Shown: piece by piece, positions 49,201-61,200 of the stretch
Layout of the letters: the number at the start of each line of letters is the position of its first letter
Position numbering within the stretch: position 1 is the stretch's first letter
Source of the DNA: Oenanthe sinensis
Lineage: Eukaryota > Streptophyta > Magnoliopsida > Apiales > Apiaceae
Reading direction: 5' to 3'
NCBI GenBank assembly: GCA_028671895.1
Contig: CM053795.1
Span: 14,095,501-14,159,500, forward strand
Length of the DNA: 64,000 nucleotides
Notes under the pieces: generated by a model
The model's input: the letters and a program-made list of their open reading frames with translations, nothing else
Told to the model about the DNA's origin: nothing
The model's database searches: none
Made by a program: the position numbers and the translations under genes

Positions 49201-50349
49201 TGGTACGTTGGTACGAAGCTGTTAAATAAGTTGCTACACTTGCATTACTTGCAACGGCAAAGAAGTTAACAATATATAAATTAGATTCTACAACCGGAAA
49301 ACTATAGACAACCAAAAGAGGTATCAGAGACATATATCTTCTTCTTTTTTTTTGCAAATAATCTGATACATATAACAATTGCACCTTTACTATAAATATT
49401 TAGCCAAGTCTTGCAACTTTCAACGAACATATGAAAATGTTTCAAGTATGAAAGCAAAGAACTTAGAATAAAAGTACCAAGTTCACAATGCGTAATTTGC
49501 ATACCTTCTCCACCCATGAATCCTTATACTCCACAATAAAGGGATTCCTCATTCTGGAGATTAGTTCCATCTGTAAAATATGATCAATTAGATTACCAGC
49601 ATTATTATGTACATCTAACCATATAACATAAGTCAGGGATCTGAGCTAGTAGCCAGTCACTGAGTCATTTTAAGAAGCACCATAAACATCTATATAGCAT
49701 TATTGTGCTATTTGATTATTGAAGATGGAATTTACAACAGCTTTATTTGTTATTTCCAGCACACCACTTAATCGTGTTCACAAATACTACATATGAAAAA
49801 GGTACTGCAATTCTGCATTCCACATATTCAATTAATTTCCACACTACCAATAACAAATGTCAACTAGTTTCTTACGCAAGTACTGATGCTGTAAAACACT
49901 CTCATCGCGTATATCTTATATTTTTCTTGAAGTGCCAAAAAATGGTAACACCAGCTTTTGGAGAAAAGACACTACCAAAATTTATGAACTCATCAGATCT
50001 GATGATTTAATAATGATAAATCAAGAAAGAGAAATAACCTCCTGATGTGCAGACCTACGAGTCCTGTCAGTTTGCCGGGCAAGACGTATCTTCTTCAAGA
50101 CATACCTTGATAAGAAATAATGATATATGGGAGTTAATAAACACATCAACAAGACACTGCTAAGTATGCAAAAGAAACTTCTGCATTGTTAATTTAATAT
50201 GCTGGCAAGTAACAATAATCTGGACACAAAAAAAAAACACATATTAGTGTTATTTAGTCTTACTTTTTCTTTTCAAGCTTATGCCTCACAAGAAGGGCAG
50301 AGCCAAAAGCTCCTTTGCCAATCTGCTCTAGTACTTCATACTGCTCCAT
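43256..50349 (-). CDS. NEK: NIMA-related serine/threonine kinase (plant NEK)
   Basis: Fourteen minus-strand exons, 5' to 3': 50349-50264, 50105-50039, 49570-49505, 48873-48827, 48725-48680, 48503-48423, 48333-48291, 48211-48162, 48071-47990, 47877-47828, 46568-46495, 46246-46195, 45451-45005 and 43888-43256. They total 1824 nt (607 aa plus stop). The kinase domain starts at residue 4 (YEVLEQIGKGAFG). The glycine loop is residues 11-16 and the ATP-binding Lys is at about 33. HRDVK spans residues 127-131, DFG residues 147-149, and the activation segment ends SHMCPELL. RGLIKSMLRKNPELRPS and ASELLRHKHLQPY close the domain. The C-terminal region ends with the plant NEK block QRAEALEGLLEFSARLL through FGPGKVSPRETAIWLAKSF. 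Plant NEKs act on microtubule organisation and directional growth. The subfamily looks like NEK1/2/3, by inference. Confidence 0.95.
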
Positions 50350-52250
50350 ATGTCAATCAACTTGTCGCATTTACATGTACAAGACAAAATGCACGAGTCC
50401 TATCAAACATCCCAATTATCAATTATAATTCACAATAAAACCAAACTTCAATATTGAAAAATATCTGCATTTGCAAATAATAGAAAGTAAGAGTTTTAAG
50501 AATGCTTGAAACTGATGCATACACCTTATATGAAAGAAAAATCTAGAACCATTAAATTTCAGCAAGATAGATTCGCCACATTTGATGGCTTAACAAGCTC
50601 AGCTCAAAGAAATGCAATATTAAACAGGAAAGCTAAGCTGAGTAATATTCTAACAAACAAAACAGATAATATATGACCAAATTATCATTTGAACTAGAAC
50701 TGCAAATTTTTTACAAAAAGATTTTTCTGTTAGTGAGTAATATGGTTGCATATAGAAACTCCAGTGTAAATCTAACCCTGTAGTCAAACTGGGAATCGCT
50801 TCCAGGTTTTAACTATATATATTATACAAAAAATATTGTTCATACTGCACACAATCTTCAATTTACGTTGTGGATTTTACATTATATACAATTTAATAAA
50901 CAAGCTATACCGTTCTTAAAATTAATCATTACCAAAAGAAAAAAAGATGACACTCCCCAATATTAAATTGCACTAATCATCCTCAAGTTTACACTCGACT
51001 GGTTTGATTCAACTCTTCTTTGCAGCCATTGATGCATCTAGACTAAAGGCGTTATCACAGAATCTGAACATCTTTTCAACCTCAATCTTCTTCAAGTTAT
51101 CACCAGTGCAGAAGATGTCAATCACACGCCTGTTCTAACATTCCCATTCCAACATCTCTAATCTTATGCTCATGTGGTTTTTCTTCACAACAAACCAATC
51201 TCAACCTCCACGGAGATTGTGGACTCCACAGTGTGAATTTCCCCATAATTTTAATTTATATATCATATTTCGAATCTTACCACTTTTATCTAACAAATTA
51301 TAAGCATTTCGGTCTGTACTCAAACATCTATGATATTAAACTTCAATTTTGAGGTCCTAGGCTTCGTATAAACAAGTAAACACAATACAAAGATTTACAA
51401 GTAATGTCCGTATCTGCAGAACAGTTTACAAAAACAAACTAGAAATTACAAAGTATATAACAAGTAATCAACACAGGCAGCAGTAATAAACATCACAAAC
51501 TCAAAACTCTACACTTTAGGTTCGGAACAGCAACAATTACCAAATATAGACTCGAAATGACGAATGTAGCTGGTGAAATCGAAATGCTAGAAAACATGGA
51601 AGATAACCAATGCAATCAGCAACTACAGATGAAAATCAATAACATAACAAAAAACAGTTAAATAAATTAGAAATCACAAAAATTAGCAAGCAAACATCAC
51701 AAATTTGAAACTCTAAACCTGTACTAAAGCTTCAGAAACTACAATTTACTATAAATAGACTAGAACAAGTACAATTATATACATATATCGATGTGTATGT
51801 ATAGACCTGGAAATGAAGAATGTAACTGGAGAAACTGAGATGAGAGCGAGAGAGAGAGAGATAGAGGAGAGAGATGCGCGCATTGAATAATTAGATATGA
51901 AAGTAAGTGAAAGTAGAGAGAGAGATGACCTTGATAAATGTGAAACAATAAGATCACGAGTTGCAGCTGAGTGAAACAGTAGCTACAAAGCCAAAGCCTA
52001 GTACTAGTAGTTGTATATCAATTGTAGATGCTAAACAGGAGCCAACACTTCATTCGCCATTGTTAACTTGTTGCTTGCTTCTTGAGAGAGAAAGTTTAGT
52101 GTGTGTGTGTGAGAGAGAAAGAGAGAGAGAGAGAGGAGTAGAGGACATAATAAGACCATACAGACTACAAGGAAAGAGACAAATCTAGAGAGAGAGTGGA
52201 GTGGGGGTGTTACCATTATTTAATTACACCTCACTCACATTCTGGATTAA
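50350..52250 (-). promoter_or_regulatory. leader intron and 5' flank of the NEK gene, with CT/GT microsatellites
   Basis: No coding sequence is seen upstream of the NEK ATG. On the minus strand, CT-rich runs at about 51845-51876 and 52099-52137 ((GA)n and (TG)n(GA)n on the plus strand) look like a plant 5' leader. A possible donor lies at CCAG|GTCTATAC (about 51806). The leader exon boundaries are not proven. Confidence 0.4.
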
Positions 52251-54709
52251 ACTATAACCGACTTAAAAGGACTATTATAGTCTAATTATTGATTTTAGTA
52301 ATTTATTTAACAATAACCATGTATAAAACCAAGAGATTAGTGCCATGGATTTATTTGTTTCTGCAACCATTTAATCTACTTATTACACTGTATAAATTGT
52401 TTTTTTGGTTGCATTTATTATTTTGTTAATTACAGTATACTGTATTAATCTGTCACATGATGGCCTACAGTAGTGGGGGCAATAGTTAATATTTTGTACA
52501 ACTACTGTCTTGTTTTCACCTTTTGCTTTTTGTTTACCCATTACCCTACATATATTATGTTTATCCGTATCCAAAATAATTTTACACCACTTTATCTATT
52601 GACTGAAAATAAAGAGTAAGATTGAATAACTCAAAGTCGTAATGGATTTATTCTCTATTATCACAAATTTTTGGTTCGACACTGATTTAATTTTGAAATA
52701 CTTTAGAACAGGACTTAATTTAAATTTTGGATTGTGAAATGGAAACTACTGAACAAATAAGATGTGAAGATCCTACTCGAGTTTGAACAAAGGATAAAAG
52801 GCATAATAAAACATATATAGACCAGCTACAAAAAGTTGATATTATTTTATTATTATATATAAAAATCCAAAATTACCATACAAAGGTTATAGGGTGTTTA
52901 TTACATTTTAAACGGTTTTGTTGTTTGTAACAAACAATGCACTGACCCAATTTACTCAACAAATCTTATAGATTTGTAGGTCAGTTATATAGATACAATT
53001 TTTTTCAGGTAAATTGTGATACATGTAGAGAGAGACATTATCCACCGATAAAGAGAGGAGTGGAGCCGTGGAGGGTTGCATCATATCGTGGTTTAGTTAG
53101 TATTTAGCAATTTAACATAATACAACTTTGGGTCTAAAAAGTCTTCGTGGTTTAGTTTTTGGGTCTAAATTAATTTTGTTTCATATTGTTTGATTCGTAA
53201 ATACCATGAATGAGTTATAAGTTTAGAATATATAAAATTTATCATAATTTGTGGTTAAATATTTTTTACTCCTTTCACAATTTGACTTAATTTTAATCGA
53301 AAATTAAAAATTATATTTTTATAATTTCAAAAACCTGAAAAGTACATTTTAAGATAGATCAGATATATTTTCAAGACAGTTAAATTGGGACAAAGAGGAT
53401 GGTATAAATTTCTAAGTACAATCATTTTTATCAGAACTCCGTATAAATTTTGATGATCAAAATCCAACTCACTCGCAGAAGACAGCCTGTAACTGTGTAT
53501 TATTTTCGGGCATTACGCGATAAACTTACTCATATAGAGCATATCATGCAGGATGTGTGTTGTTTTTTGTTTGAAACAGTAGTAAGACGATAAACAAGTT
53601 GAAGTTGAGTACAAAATTCACTTGAATAGAAGATTTGTTATTGGCAGGATGTGCATGAATCACTACATAATTATTTTGTACAGTACAATATTGGTTATGA
53701 ACGATAATGGATATAGTGTATGAGTAATCGGTGGTGCAACGAAAGGAGGACCGACTACGTGAACTCACATCCCATCTTCCTTTGGTCTCCTTGTTGCTCC
53801 CTCACGGACCGACCTATTTACTACTAGCTTATTTTAATTCCTTGTTCTTTTCCTATTTTTTATTGCTATTGTTTTGTCTTTTTGTATTTGTGCTCGAGTG
53901 GCTAGGAGCATCTCATGTTAGGTTTTGTCAAAACATTTTCTTATTTTATGTAAATTTATAATGGTTTTTATCTATTTATTTATTTGAGAAAATCTGACCA
54001 TCATTATCTTTTTATAATTAATTAAAAATTCAAAGGTTATTGTATATTTAGAGAAAGATGTTCTTTCTATGATTTACTAAAATTTAAGGATTGTTATATA
54101 TTTGGAGAAATTTGACGATCATGATCTTTTTTATGATTAATTTGGGATAATTAAATATTGTATTAATCAAAATATCTCATGTTCTGTTATTATATAATAA
54201 TACAGATTAGAAGTAGAATATATTGTAAGATATTTAGGTTTTTGATTAACATTTCATTATTCTATATAATTCTTGTTTATATATAACGTAAAATTTTATG
54301 ATAAAAAGTCAATTAATATGACAAATATCATTATAAACGACAGATAACCACCATCAAATACAGTCAAAACGTTATTAAAAGTAATACCGACTACAAAAGG
54401 GTCATAATCCTCCAATAATCGTTAAAAAAATTAGATTTGAAAAATATATAAATAGATTCAAGGATATGAAACATTTCTAAATAATATGAAAACATATTTA
54501 GAGATTTAAAGTGACTAAATATTTAAAAAAAAATCGATAAAAGCGATTTTGATGGAAAGATTCGGTATATTAGTTATCTATCACCTTGCCTGTAACTCTC
54601 TAAGAGTGACTATATTAATTAAAATGGTTAGCTCAAATATAATTAGTTAAAATTTGTTGAACTTATAAGAGATTGTACACCAATAACATTAGTCATGGGG
54701 TACCTATAT
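52251..54709. other. AT-rich intergenic spacer
   Basis: No gene, RNA gene or well-bounded element could be supported here. Confidence 0.45.
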
Positions 54710-55010
54710 TTCAAAAGGGTATTTATTAAAAATACTATTTTTAAAAAAAAATTACGATTTTACTATTTTTTATTTTTTTATCAAAAATACGATTTTGCAA
54801 CCAATGCAACTAAAATCAACCTCAAATGCAACCGAATGTAACTTTTTTTGAAAAAATTTGAATTTGCTCATAGTTGCATTTAAGGTTGATTTTAGTTGCA
54901 TTATGTTGTAAAATAGTATTTTTGCAAAAAAAATTAAAAATTGTATTTTTGCAAAAAAAAAACGTATTCTTGCAAAAAAATATTTAAAAAATTGGTATTT
55001 CTCAAAAAAG
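54710..55010. mobile_element. foldback repeat, copy 2
   Basis: The arms contain ATCAAAAATACGATTTTGCAAC and, inverted, TTGTAAAATAGTATTTTTGC. Near the centre, GCAACTAAAATCAACCTCAA and TAAGGTTGATTTTAGTTGC pair as inverted repeats. It belongs to the same family as 9465-9822, in the opposite orientation. Confidence 0.6.
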
Positions 55011-55127
55011 TTCATTTAAAATAATATTTTATTATAATTTTAAATAAAATAATTGACTATAATAATATAATGATTGGTTATAATTGGAAAATATACTTAT
55101 TTTAAATGACACTTTTCAATAGAAATT

Positions 55128-56339
55128 TGTTAGGGATTGTGGTGTAAATAACTAGTGTACTTAGTTTAAGTTTAATAAGCTAAGTAAAACATAATGTCAT
55201 ATAATCATTGATAGTATAATTAGTAGTCACTTGTAGACAATACATTTGAAAGTATTAGTTAGGTGACAGTACATTCGAAAGTTATTGTCTGGGTATAAAA
55301 GAATAAAAACGAGTCATGTAGTAGAAGTTCACTGAGTGTTCATGCACAACATGATCAAAACTCAGACATCAAGTTTTCAAGTACTCAAGCATATGCTAGT
55401 ACATTACAAGTGACAACACAATTGGAAAAGACGACAACAACTATTCTATTAACAGTAAACTTGACGGAGAATAAAGATTTGAAAACAACAAGTATTACTG
55501 ACAACAACTATTCCATTGATATTAAACTTGGCGGAGAATGAAGATTTGAAGACAACAATTATTACTGACAGCAACTATTTCATTGACATTAAACTTGACG
55601 GAAAATGAAGAATTGAAGACAACAAGTTTCACTGACAGCAACTTTGGTGAAGTAATTGATAGCAACATTGGTGGGAATAGTTGACAGTATGTTTCATGGA
55701 CTATCAAGCTTGACAACAAAGGGAAGCTAAAAGTTGATAGTAAACTTTTAGTGAAGCTGACAGTATGTTTCAGGTAGCAGACTAAATAGTGAAAATACAA
55801 AGAATGATTTTGACATTACTATCTAGTCTGTTAAGTCTTTACTGCAATTTGGGAGAATTTAAGCAAAAGGTAAAGCGTGCTTAAAGAGTCAAAGATTTAT
55901 GCATATCTCAGAGCTGCTTTATCTACAAATCGAATGAAGACAATTTTGAATGAAAAAAACAGAGTTTATATTTCAAGTTTTGTTCTAGGAATAAAGGAAA
56001 GTACACTTGTAAGTGAGATATGTGTTTCAGTATAAATACACATATCTCACAAGTATTTTCTCTTATGAAACTCAGTTATAATTTTCTCAAGTATAGAAAC
56101 ATTATCAAACTCATTGTTATTGTATCTATCGAAACTTGAATTATTTTTCAGACAGTTGTAGCGGAAAAAAAATTAATAAAATTAATTTTTGAAGTTTAAA
56201 TACTTTGTCATTTTATCATTTTAGTTTGTTTGCATCACTAATTCGTTAATTATCATTTTTGTTATTGTCAGCGGGAATCCTTAATAATTAATCAAGTTGC
56301 ATTCAACACCCTCTTCTACAACACTCGTCTTATCTAACA
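55128..56339 (+). mobile_element. candidate solo LTR of a copia-like element
   Basis: Starts TGTTAGGGATTGTGG and ends ATCTAACA, giving TGTTAG/CTAACA ends about 1.2 kb apart. It contains a TATA-like GTATAAATACACATATCTC near 56031-56049 and closes with CAACACCCTCTTCTACA, as plant copia LTRs often do. No target duplication or internal region was found, so the assignment is tentative. Confidence 0.45.
55430..55640. repeat. tandem repeat, 67-bp period, about three copies
   Basis: CTATTC(T/C)ATT or CTATTTCATT starts units at 55441, 55508 and 55575. Each unit continues ...AAACTTG.CGGAGAAT.AAGA.TTGAA.ACAACAA..ATTACTGACA. It lies inside the candidate solo LTR. Confidence 0.85.
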
Positions 56340-56499
56340 ACTTTAAATTTTAATAATATTAACATTGATTAACCGTAAAAATGTGGTCATATATTTAGAA
56401 TATTAAATTAAAATTTTGATAATTTATTATATATGCATATACTTGTGTAATTTTAAGTATAATAAGAATAAGTAAAATTTTAGTTTCCAACTAAATTAT

Positions 56500-56706
56500 G
56501 GCCCCGTTTGGCGCAGCTTATAAGCTGCTTATAAGCTGAAAAGGTTGGTATATATGTATTTTTTCTGAAAATAAGTAACTTATTTTCAAATTTGGAAATA
56601 AGATTTGGTCTTAAATTTCTAAAATAAATATTAATTTTCAAAAAAAATTATGAAAATACTTTTAAAAAAAATAACTTATTACTTATAAGTTAAGCCAAAC
56701 ACCCCC
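56500..56706. mobile_element. MITE with GTTTGGC ends
   Basis: Ends GGCCCCGTTTGGC on the left and GCCAAACACCCCC on the right. Inside the ends, AGCTTATAAGCTGCTTATAAG and ACTTATTACTTATAAGTTAAG pair loosely. This is a common plant hAT- or Harbinger-type MITE pattern; flanking TAT-like copies are too short to decide the superfamily. Confidence 0.65.
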
Positions 56707-57935
56707 TATATACAATGGTTAAATTTTCAAAAATAATACTTTATAATTATTTTAAATAATAAATATACATAAAACATATGAGATTGATAATATGTCATGA
56801 TATAAATTTTAAATATTGGGTATATTTCATAAATATTAGATAAATAAATAATTATATAATTTTTTTCCTCATAATTATAAAAAAAATTGAGTTATTAAGA
56901 GAAAAAAGGCTGAAAAAATTAGAAAAAAAAGGACCCATGACTCATGTTAGGGATAAAATGCCTATAATGACACAAGTGAGAATTATGATCCCAAATAGCA
57001 CTTCACAACACAACATGAAGTTCCGTTTACTATATTGCCGAAAACGCTACATGAATTAGCGTTTATAGGCTAAGATGACATTTCATTTTGCGTTTTGTCC
57101 TTAAAACACCATTTTATCTTGTATTTTGATCTTCAAAAATTTAAAAAAAAATAAAAGTGCTCACGACGCTATACGATATAGTATTTTGAATAAAGGTGAC
57201 ACGAATTAGCGTTTTAGAGTGTTATTTCTCCAATTTATGCCATTTTGGCCATTTCGTTCCAATTTATAAGATATATACATCAGCATGTATGTATAATATA
57301 TACATCATACGTGTTCTTTTCTGTCTGATAGTACTACTGTATATGAGTTTGAAACTTAATTCGATTTTAACAATAAATAAGTAAATAAATCGTTCAAGGG
57401 CAATCATTTTACCGGATCGTATCAGATCGGATCGATTATTAGGCGGTCAAGATTTAAAAACAAAAGGGCCCAATATTCGCTCATGTACGGGCCCCACTGT
57501 TAATAAAGCGGCTCGATGCCCTACCAAAACACAAACTCCCGTCCCCTTCTATACATACATCATATAACAGTTGTTCATCTTCATACACGTACCAAATCAA
57601 GTTGTTGCTGTAGGACTGCTTCTTTTGTTGATCATAATAGCAGAATATCCATCGTTTTTGGTACTTCAATCAAATTTAATGTTCAAGAAGAATCATAGAT
57701 TTTGCAGGCAATAACCTGAGTTTCAAGCTTGTAAGGATGTGCACTCATATCCTCATACCGATGGCCTATTAAGGAACGTTGAAGAAGAATTAAATTTGCA
57801 TGTATACCTACGTATACATAATATAGTTTTAAGATAAAGGAATGTTGTTAATATACCTACGTATCTTGTGATTGTATGTATGTTTGCATGTATGTGTAAT
57901 ATAGGAGAATTAAATTTGTGTTTGTATGTGTATTA

Positions 57936-57979
<44 letters not shown>

Positions 57980-58125
57980 TAGCTGGCTCACCTTGTACTC
58001 CTCAATTTCTCTGACCACATGTGGTTAAGCACAATGTTAGTGTTGTTACTTGGACAGTTGGACTCATATACTATACATTCATTAATCCTCCATTTTACAA
58101 ATTCTTCTTTTTTTGCCTTTGCCAG
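56707..58125. other. spacer upstream of the kelch-like gene
   Basis: Contains a (TA)n microsatellite at about 57938-57967 and TATG/TACG-rich tracts. A short leader exon for the kelch-like gene may lie near 57500-57740, but I cannot fix it. Confidence 0.35.
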
Positions 58126-60455
58126 ATGGATGACAAAAAATTGCACTTTTGTTTCGAAGCAAAAGATGATCAAGGCAAGACTGTATACGTGATATACACA
58201 GCAAAGATCCGTGATTTATGGGTTAAACAGTCAGATTCACCACCACACTTCACCAGAGAAGTTGTCATCACTACGGGTGTTCCATCTATGGGTTGTGGTG
58301 TTGTCGGTTCCAAAGTCGTCCTCTCTGGTGGAACTGTTCATTCTGATTATTACGATGACTACTGTGAAATTTAAATATAAAGGTGTCATAAATTATGATT
58401 TAACCACTAAACAATTTTCTGATTCTGATCTTCCTGCGATGCGTGGAGGCAAGCTCAGACCCTTGGTGTTTCAACTTGATAACAAGCTCTATGTTTTGGA
58501 TACCAGTAGAAACCCGGAGTATGGGCCCTATGAAGTCTATCATCCCAAACAAAAGCGTTGGCGCCTACTTCACCTGGACTACTTTCCCATGGGCGAGTAT
58601 TCTGCTGGTCAATTAGCTCCTCAACCTTTTCCTTATTTATCACAGATTGACCCGGCGGCAGTTAACAGTTAACTAATAGGGTGCTGGTGCTATGACCTTA
58701 ATTAAAGTAAAGGTGGGGGAAAGAATACTGGTTACAAGTAGAGCCTTGGTTCGTTCTTTGGTTATTTACCATAAACCTGGAAACCCGGTTTTCCATTGTC
58801 AACGAATGGGTGCGCGTTAGCACTCCTGCAAAAAAACGAAAGAGCTGCCTGGTGATCCCTAGGTTAGTTGAATTCACCCCCCTTGTTGGGTAAGGGTCTC
58901 TCTGATCCCATTAACCAATTAACCAATTTCTAAATGCTTGAGTAGATCCTGCTGAGGAGGTGAAGGTGAAGGTGAGGAGGTGAGCGGGTGAGGACTTACT
59001 AGATGAATTAGCTTCTTCTCTTGGTTTGTTTGTGGATACTGTCTGTGGGTTTCTTTGCCAAAGGACACTTTTTCGTATTATCATCGTGCAAAGGCCATTT
59101 ACAAGTTATTCGTCCCCGTCCACGATGAACCACTTCCATTTCCCGGTATGGCAATCACTTACCCACAACATGATTTTAAAGAAGATGTTGTATTGGTCTC
59201 TTTCTCTAAAGGAGGGCTTATTGAAGGACGTCGTTTGCATTACCCTTTCTCTTTTCATGAAAAACCTGTAATAATTCTCAATACTAAAACCTATTCCCAG
59301 CATGATGGTGACTTGAATGGCTACTTCGCTCATTTCGGAAACGGCACCTTCTGCCTTACTGCCTTTGACAATGTTGACATATATGTCCACATGTTTAAGA
59401 TTTCCAGACGCAAATGCAGAAACGGCGAGGACTTGAATATACGTCTGATAGATCGTAGCATGCACAGATATAAGTACTCTGATTTCTCTGAGGCTGGCCA
59501 CGCAAGTTTCAGTTTTGCTGGCTGCTTTTCAGCGTGAGTTCTATATTTTTTAAGTTAAATGGGCTTTCTTTGCTGTGACTATGATTTCATTACTGTTATG
59601 TTGCTTATGCGTCTGTCTTCCCCTCCGGAGATCGATCACCACCAACTGGTCGGAGCAAAGAAAGTACTGAAGCAAAAATGTACGGTTCCCGGTTTCGGTG
59701 GTAAGGGATGCTATATCTTCAAAGTCTGTTGCATATGTTTTGTAGTTTACTGATATACGTGTTGAGTTTTTGTCCTTGTATCAATATTTCTTAATATAGA
59801 GACACATGATACTTGGGGATACACAACATTATTTATTTAAAAACAAATTATATCGAACAAATATGGTAGCAGAACTTAAAAATGATCTTGTTAAGAATTT
59901 TGCAAATTACAAACGCTATTACTTCGGATATATGTTACTAGTACAAGTCTTTTACATGAAAACAGAAGTGACACTTTGCTCTGTTTTCCTTCTCCTATTC
60001 TTTTTACATCCCTAAGTTGAACCGTATGTTGTGCCTTTCCGGTTGGCCAAAGTGTCCAAATTTTAATCGAAAAATCTGCTGAGGAATCAGTGTAGTGCTG
60101 TCCAAGGGTTGTGGAATAACCAAAATACAAGGAGTCCTGGTAACCTACTAGTACTTTAGTATTCGAATTCTAGTATCGTAATGATGCGAGTATACCAAGA
60201 CAATAATTTGATTGTTTTAGTTTTTCCCATGCAGTGGCACAGTTGAAGAGGAAGATGACCTTCCTGCTACCAAGGTTGCTGGCCTTTATTTGACTATGAC
60301 CTTCAATTTAGAGCATTAAAATTTATGTTTAGTGACATTTATCGCGGAGAACTAATAGAACTTTTTCCTGGCCTCTTTTGTAATCTCTGCAGGGTTCTAT
60401 ATTTGGTGACAATGACTATGAAATGGGCTCTGGTTTTGTAGACTCCGACGGCTGA
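58126..60455 (+). pseudogene. kelch-like/beta-propeller gene with broken 5' half
   Basis: The ATG at 58126 follows a TTTGCCAG acceptor-like tract. The first frame reads KLHFCFEAKDDQGK through GCGVVGSKVVLSGGTVHSD and stops near 58374. The family-like sequence continues in another frame (YKGVINYDLTTKQF, LPAMRGGKLRPLVFQL, YEVYHPKQKRWRLL) to a stop near 58672. About 380 bp of unrelated or rearranged DNA follows. The 3' half is clean: an exon ending 59533 (FKEDVVLVSFSKGGLIEGR, NGTFCLTAFDNVDIYVHMF, ASFSFAGCFSA), then 60235-60274 (GTVEEEDDLPATK) and 60393-60455 (GSIFGDNDYEMGSGFVDSDG, stop), in phase with GT-AG sites. It resembles plant kelch/DUF1618-type proteins of unknown function. The disruptions point to a pseudogene. 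Confidence 0.65.
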
Positions 60456-60462
60456 TGGAACT

Positions 60463-61138
60463 TGTTGGTCCAATAGGGTTCTTATCTAACAAGTGATGCT
60501 TTTGTTTGTAATACCGTATGGCCACTGTTGGTGGTGGATTTTTGCACGTCCGACGACTTCATCCTGCTGTCGACATCAAGACGCGGCGAGAAGAAAGGTG
60601 TCCGACGACAACCCGGCAGCAACTATGAAACAGTCAACAACCGCCCTGAATTTTAGGAGGGGATGGTTATCTTATCCCTAAGTGATAGGATCATGGAGAA
60701 TCACCCTCCTACAAGCTAGGAATGTGCTGTTGAAAGTGGAGGCTGATATATACCAAGATATTTGAAGATAATTGGGGGATCATCATAACAACACTTCTAC
60801 TCTACTACTACTACCTCTCTTGAATGCAATTGCCGCCCTGGACATAATCAGTTGTCGTCCACAGCTTACATTTCCTGTTTTTCTTCATTGTATCATCATT
60901 TTCTTCACTTGTAATCATGGCTACCTCATTATAGTGGAACATATTTGGTTGGGGAAGGTCCCACCCGCGGTTTTTACCTCTCAACAGGGGTTTTCCGCGT
61001 CACCAATCGCTTGTGTCTTATTCTTTCATTGTTCTTGTCGATTTCTATTGTGTTCTTGTTCTTAGCTTGTTCATACGAATTAAACTCACTTGAAATCATT
61101 TAGACTTAATCATTAACCATCAAAATCTGACCAAAACA
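60463..61138 (+). repeat. putative 5' LTR
   Basis: About 676 bp from TGTTGGTCCAATAGGG to ...GACCAAAACA, just before the PBS. The end is set by the PBS; the start is the first TGTTGG after the kelch-like stop codon. Without the 3' LTR, both boundaries are provisional. Confidence 0.55.
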
Positions 61139-61140
61139 GT

Positions 61141-61158
61141 TTGGCGCCGTCTGTGGGA
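61141..61158 (+). other. primer-binding site of the Ty3/gypsy element
   Basis: TTGGCGCCGTCTGTGGGA directly after the LTR is the form seen in Tat-like plant gypsy elements. The matching tRNA was not identified. Confidence 0.8.
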
Positions 61159-61200
61159 AACTGGTTAAGAATCTAATTGCTTTCCGGTAATACATTCGAC

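Noticed and set aside
60772..61065. 97-codon ORF before gag
   Set aside because: Lies within the LTR; hydrophobic and Cys-rich by chance, with no known element protein.
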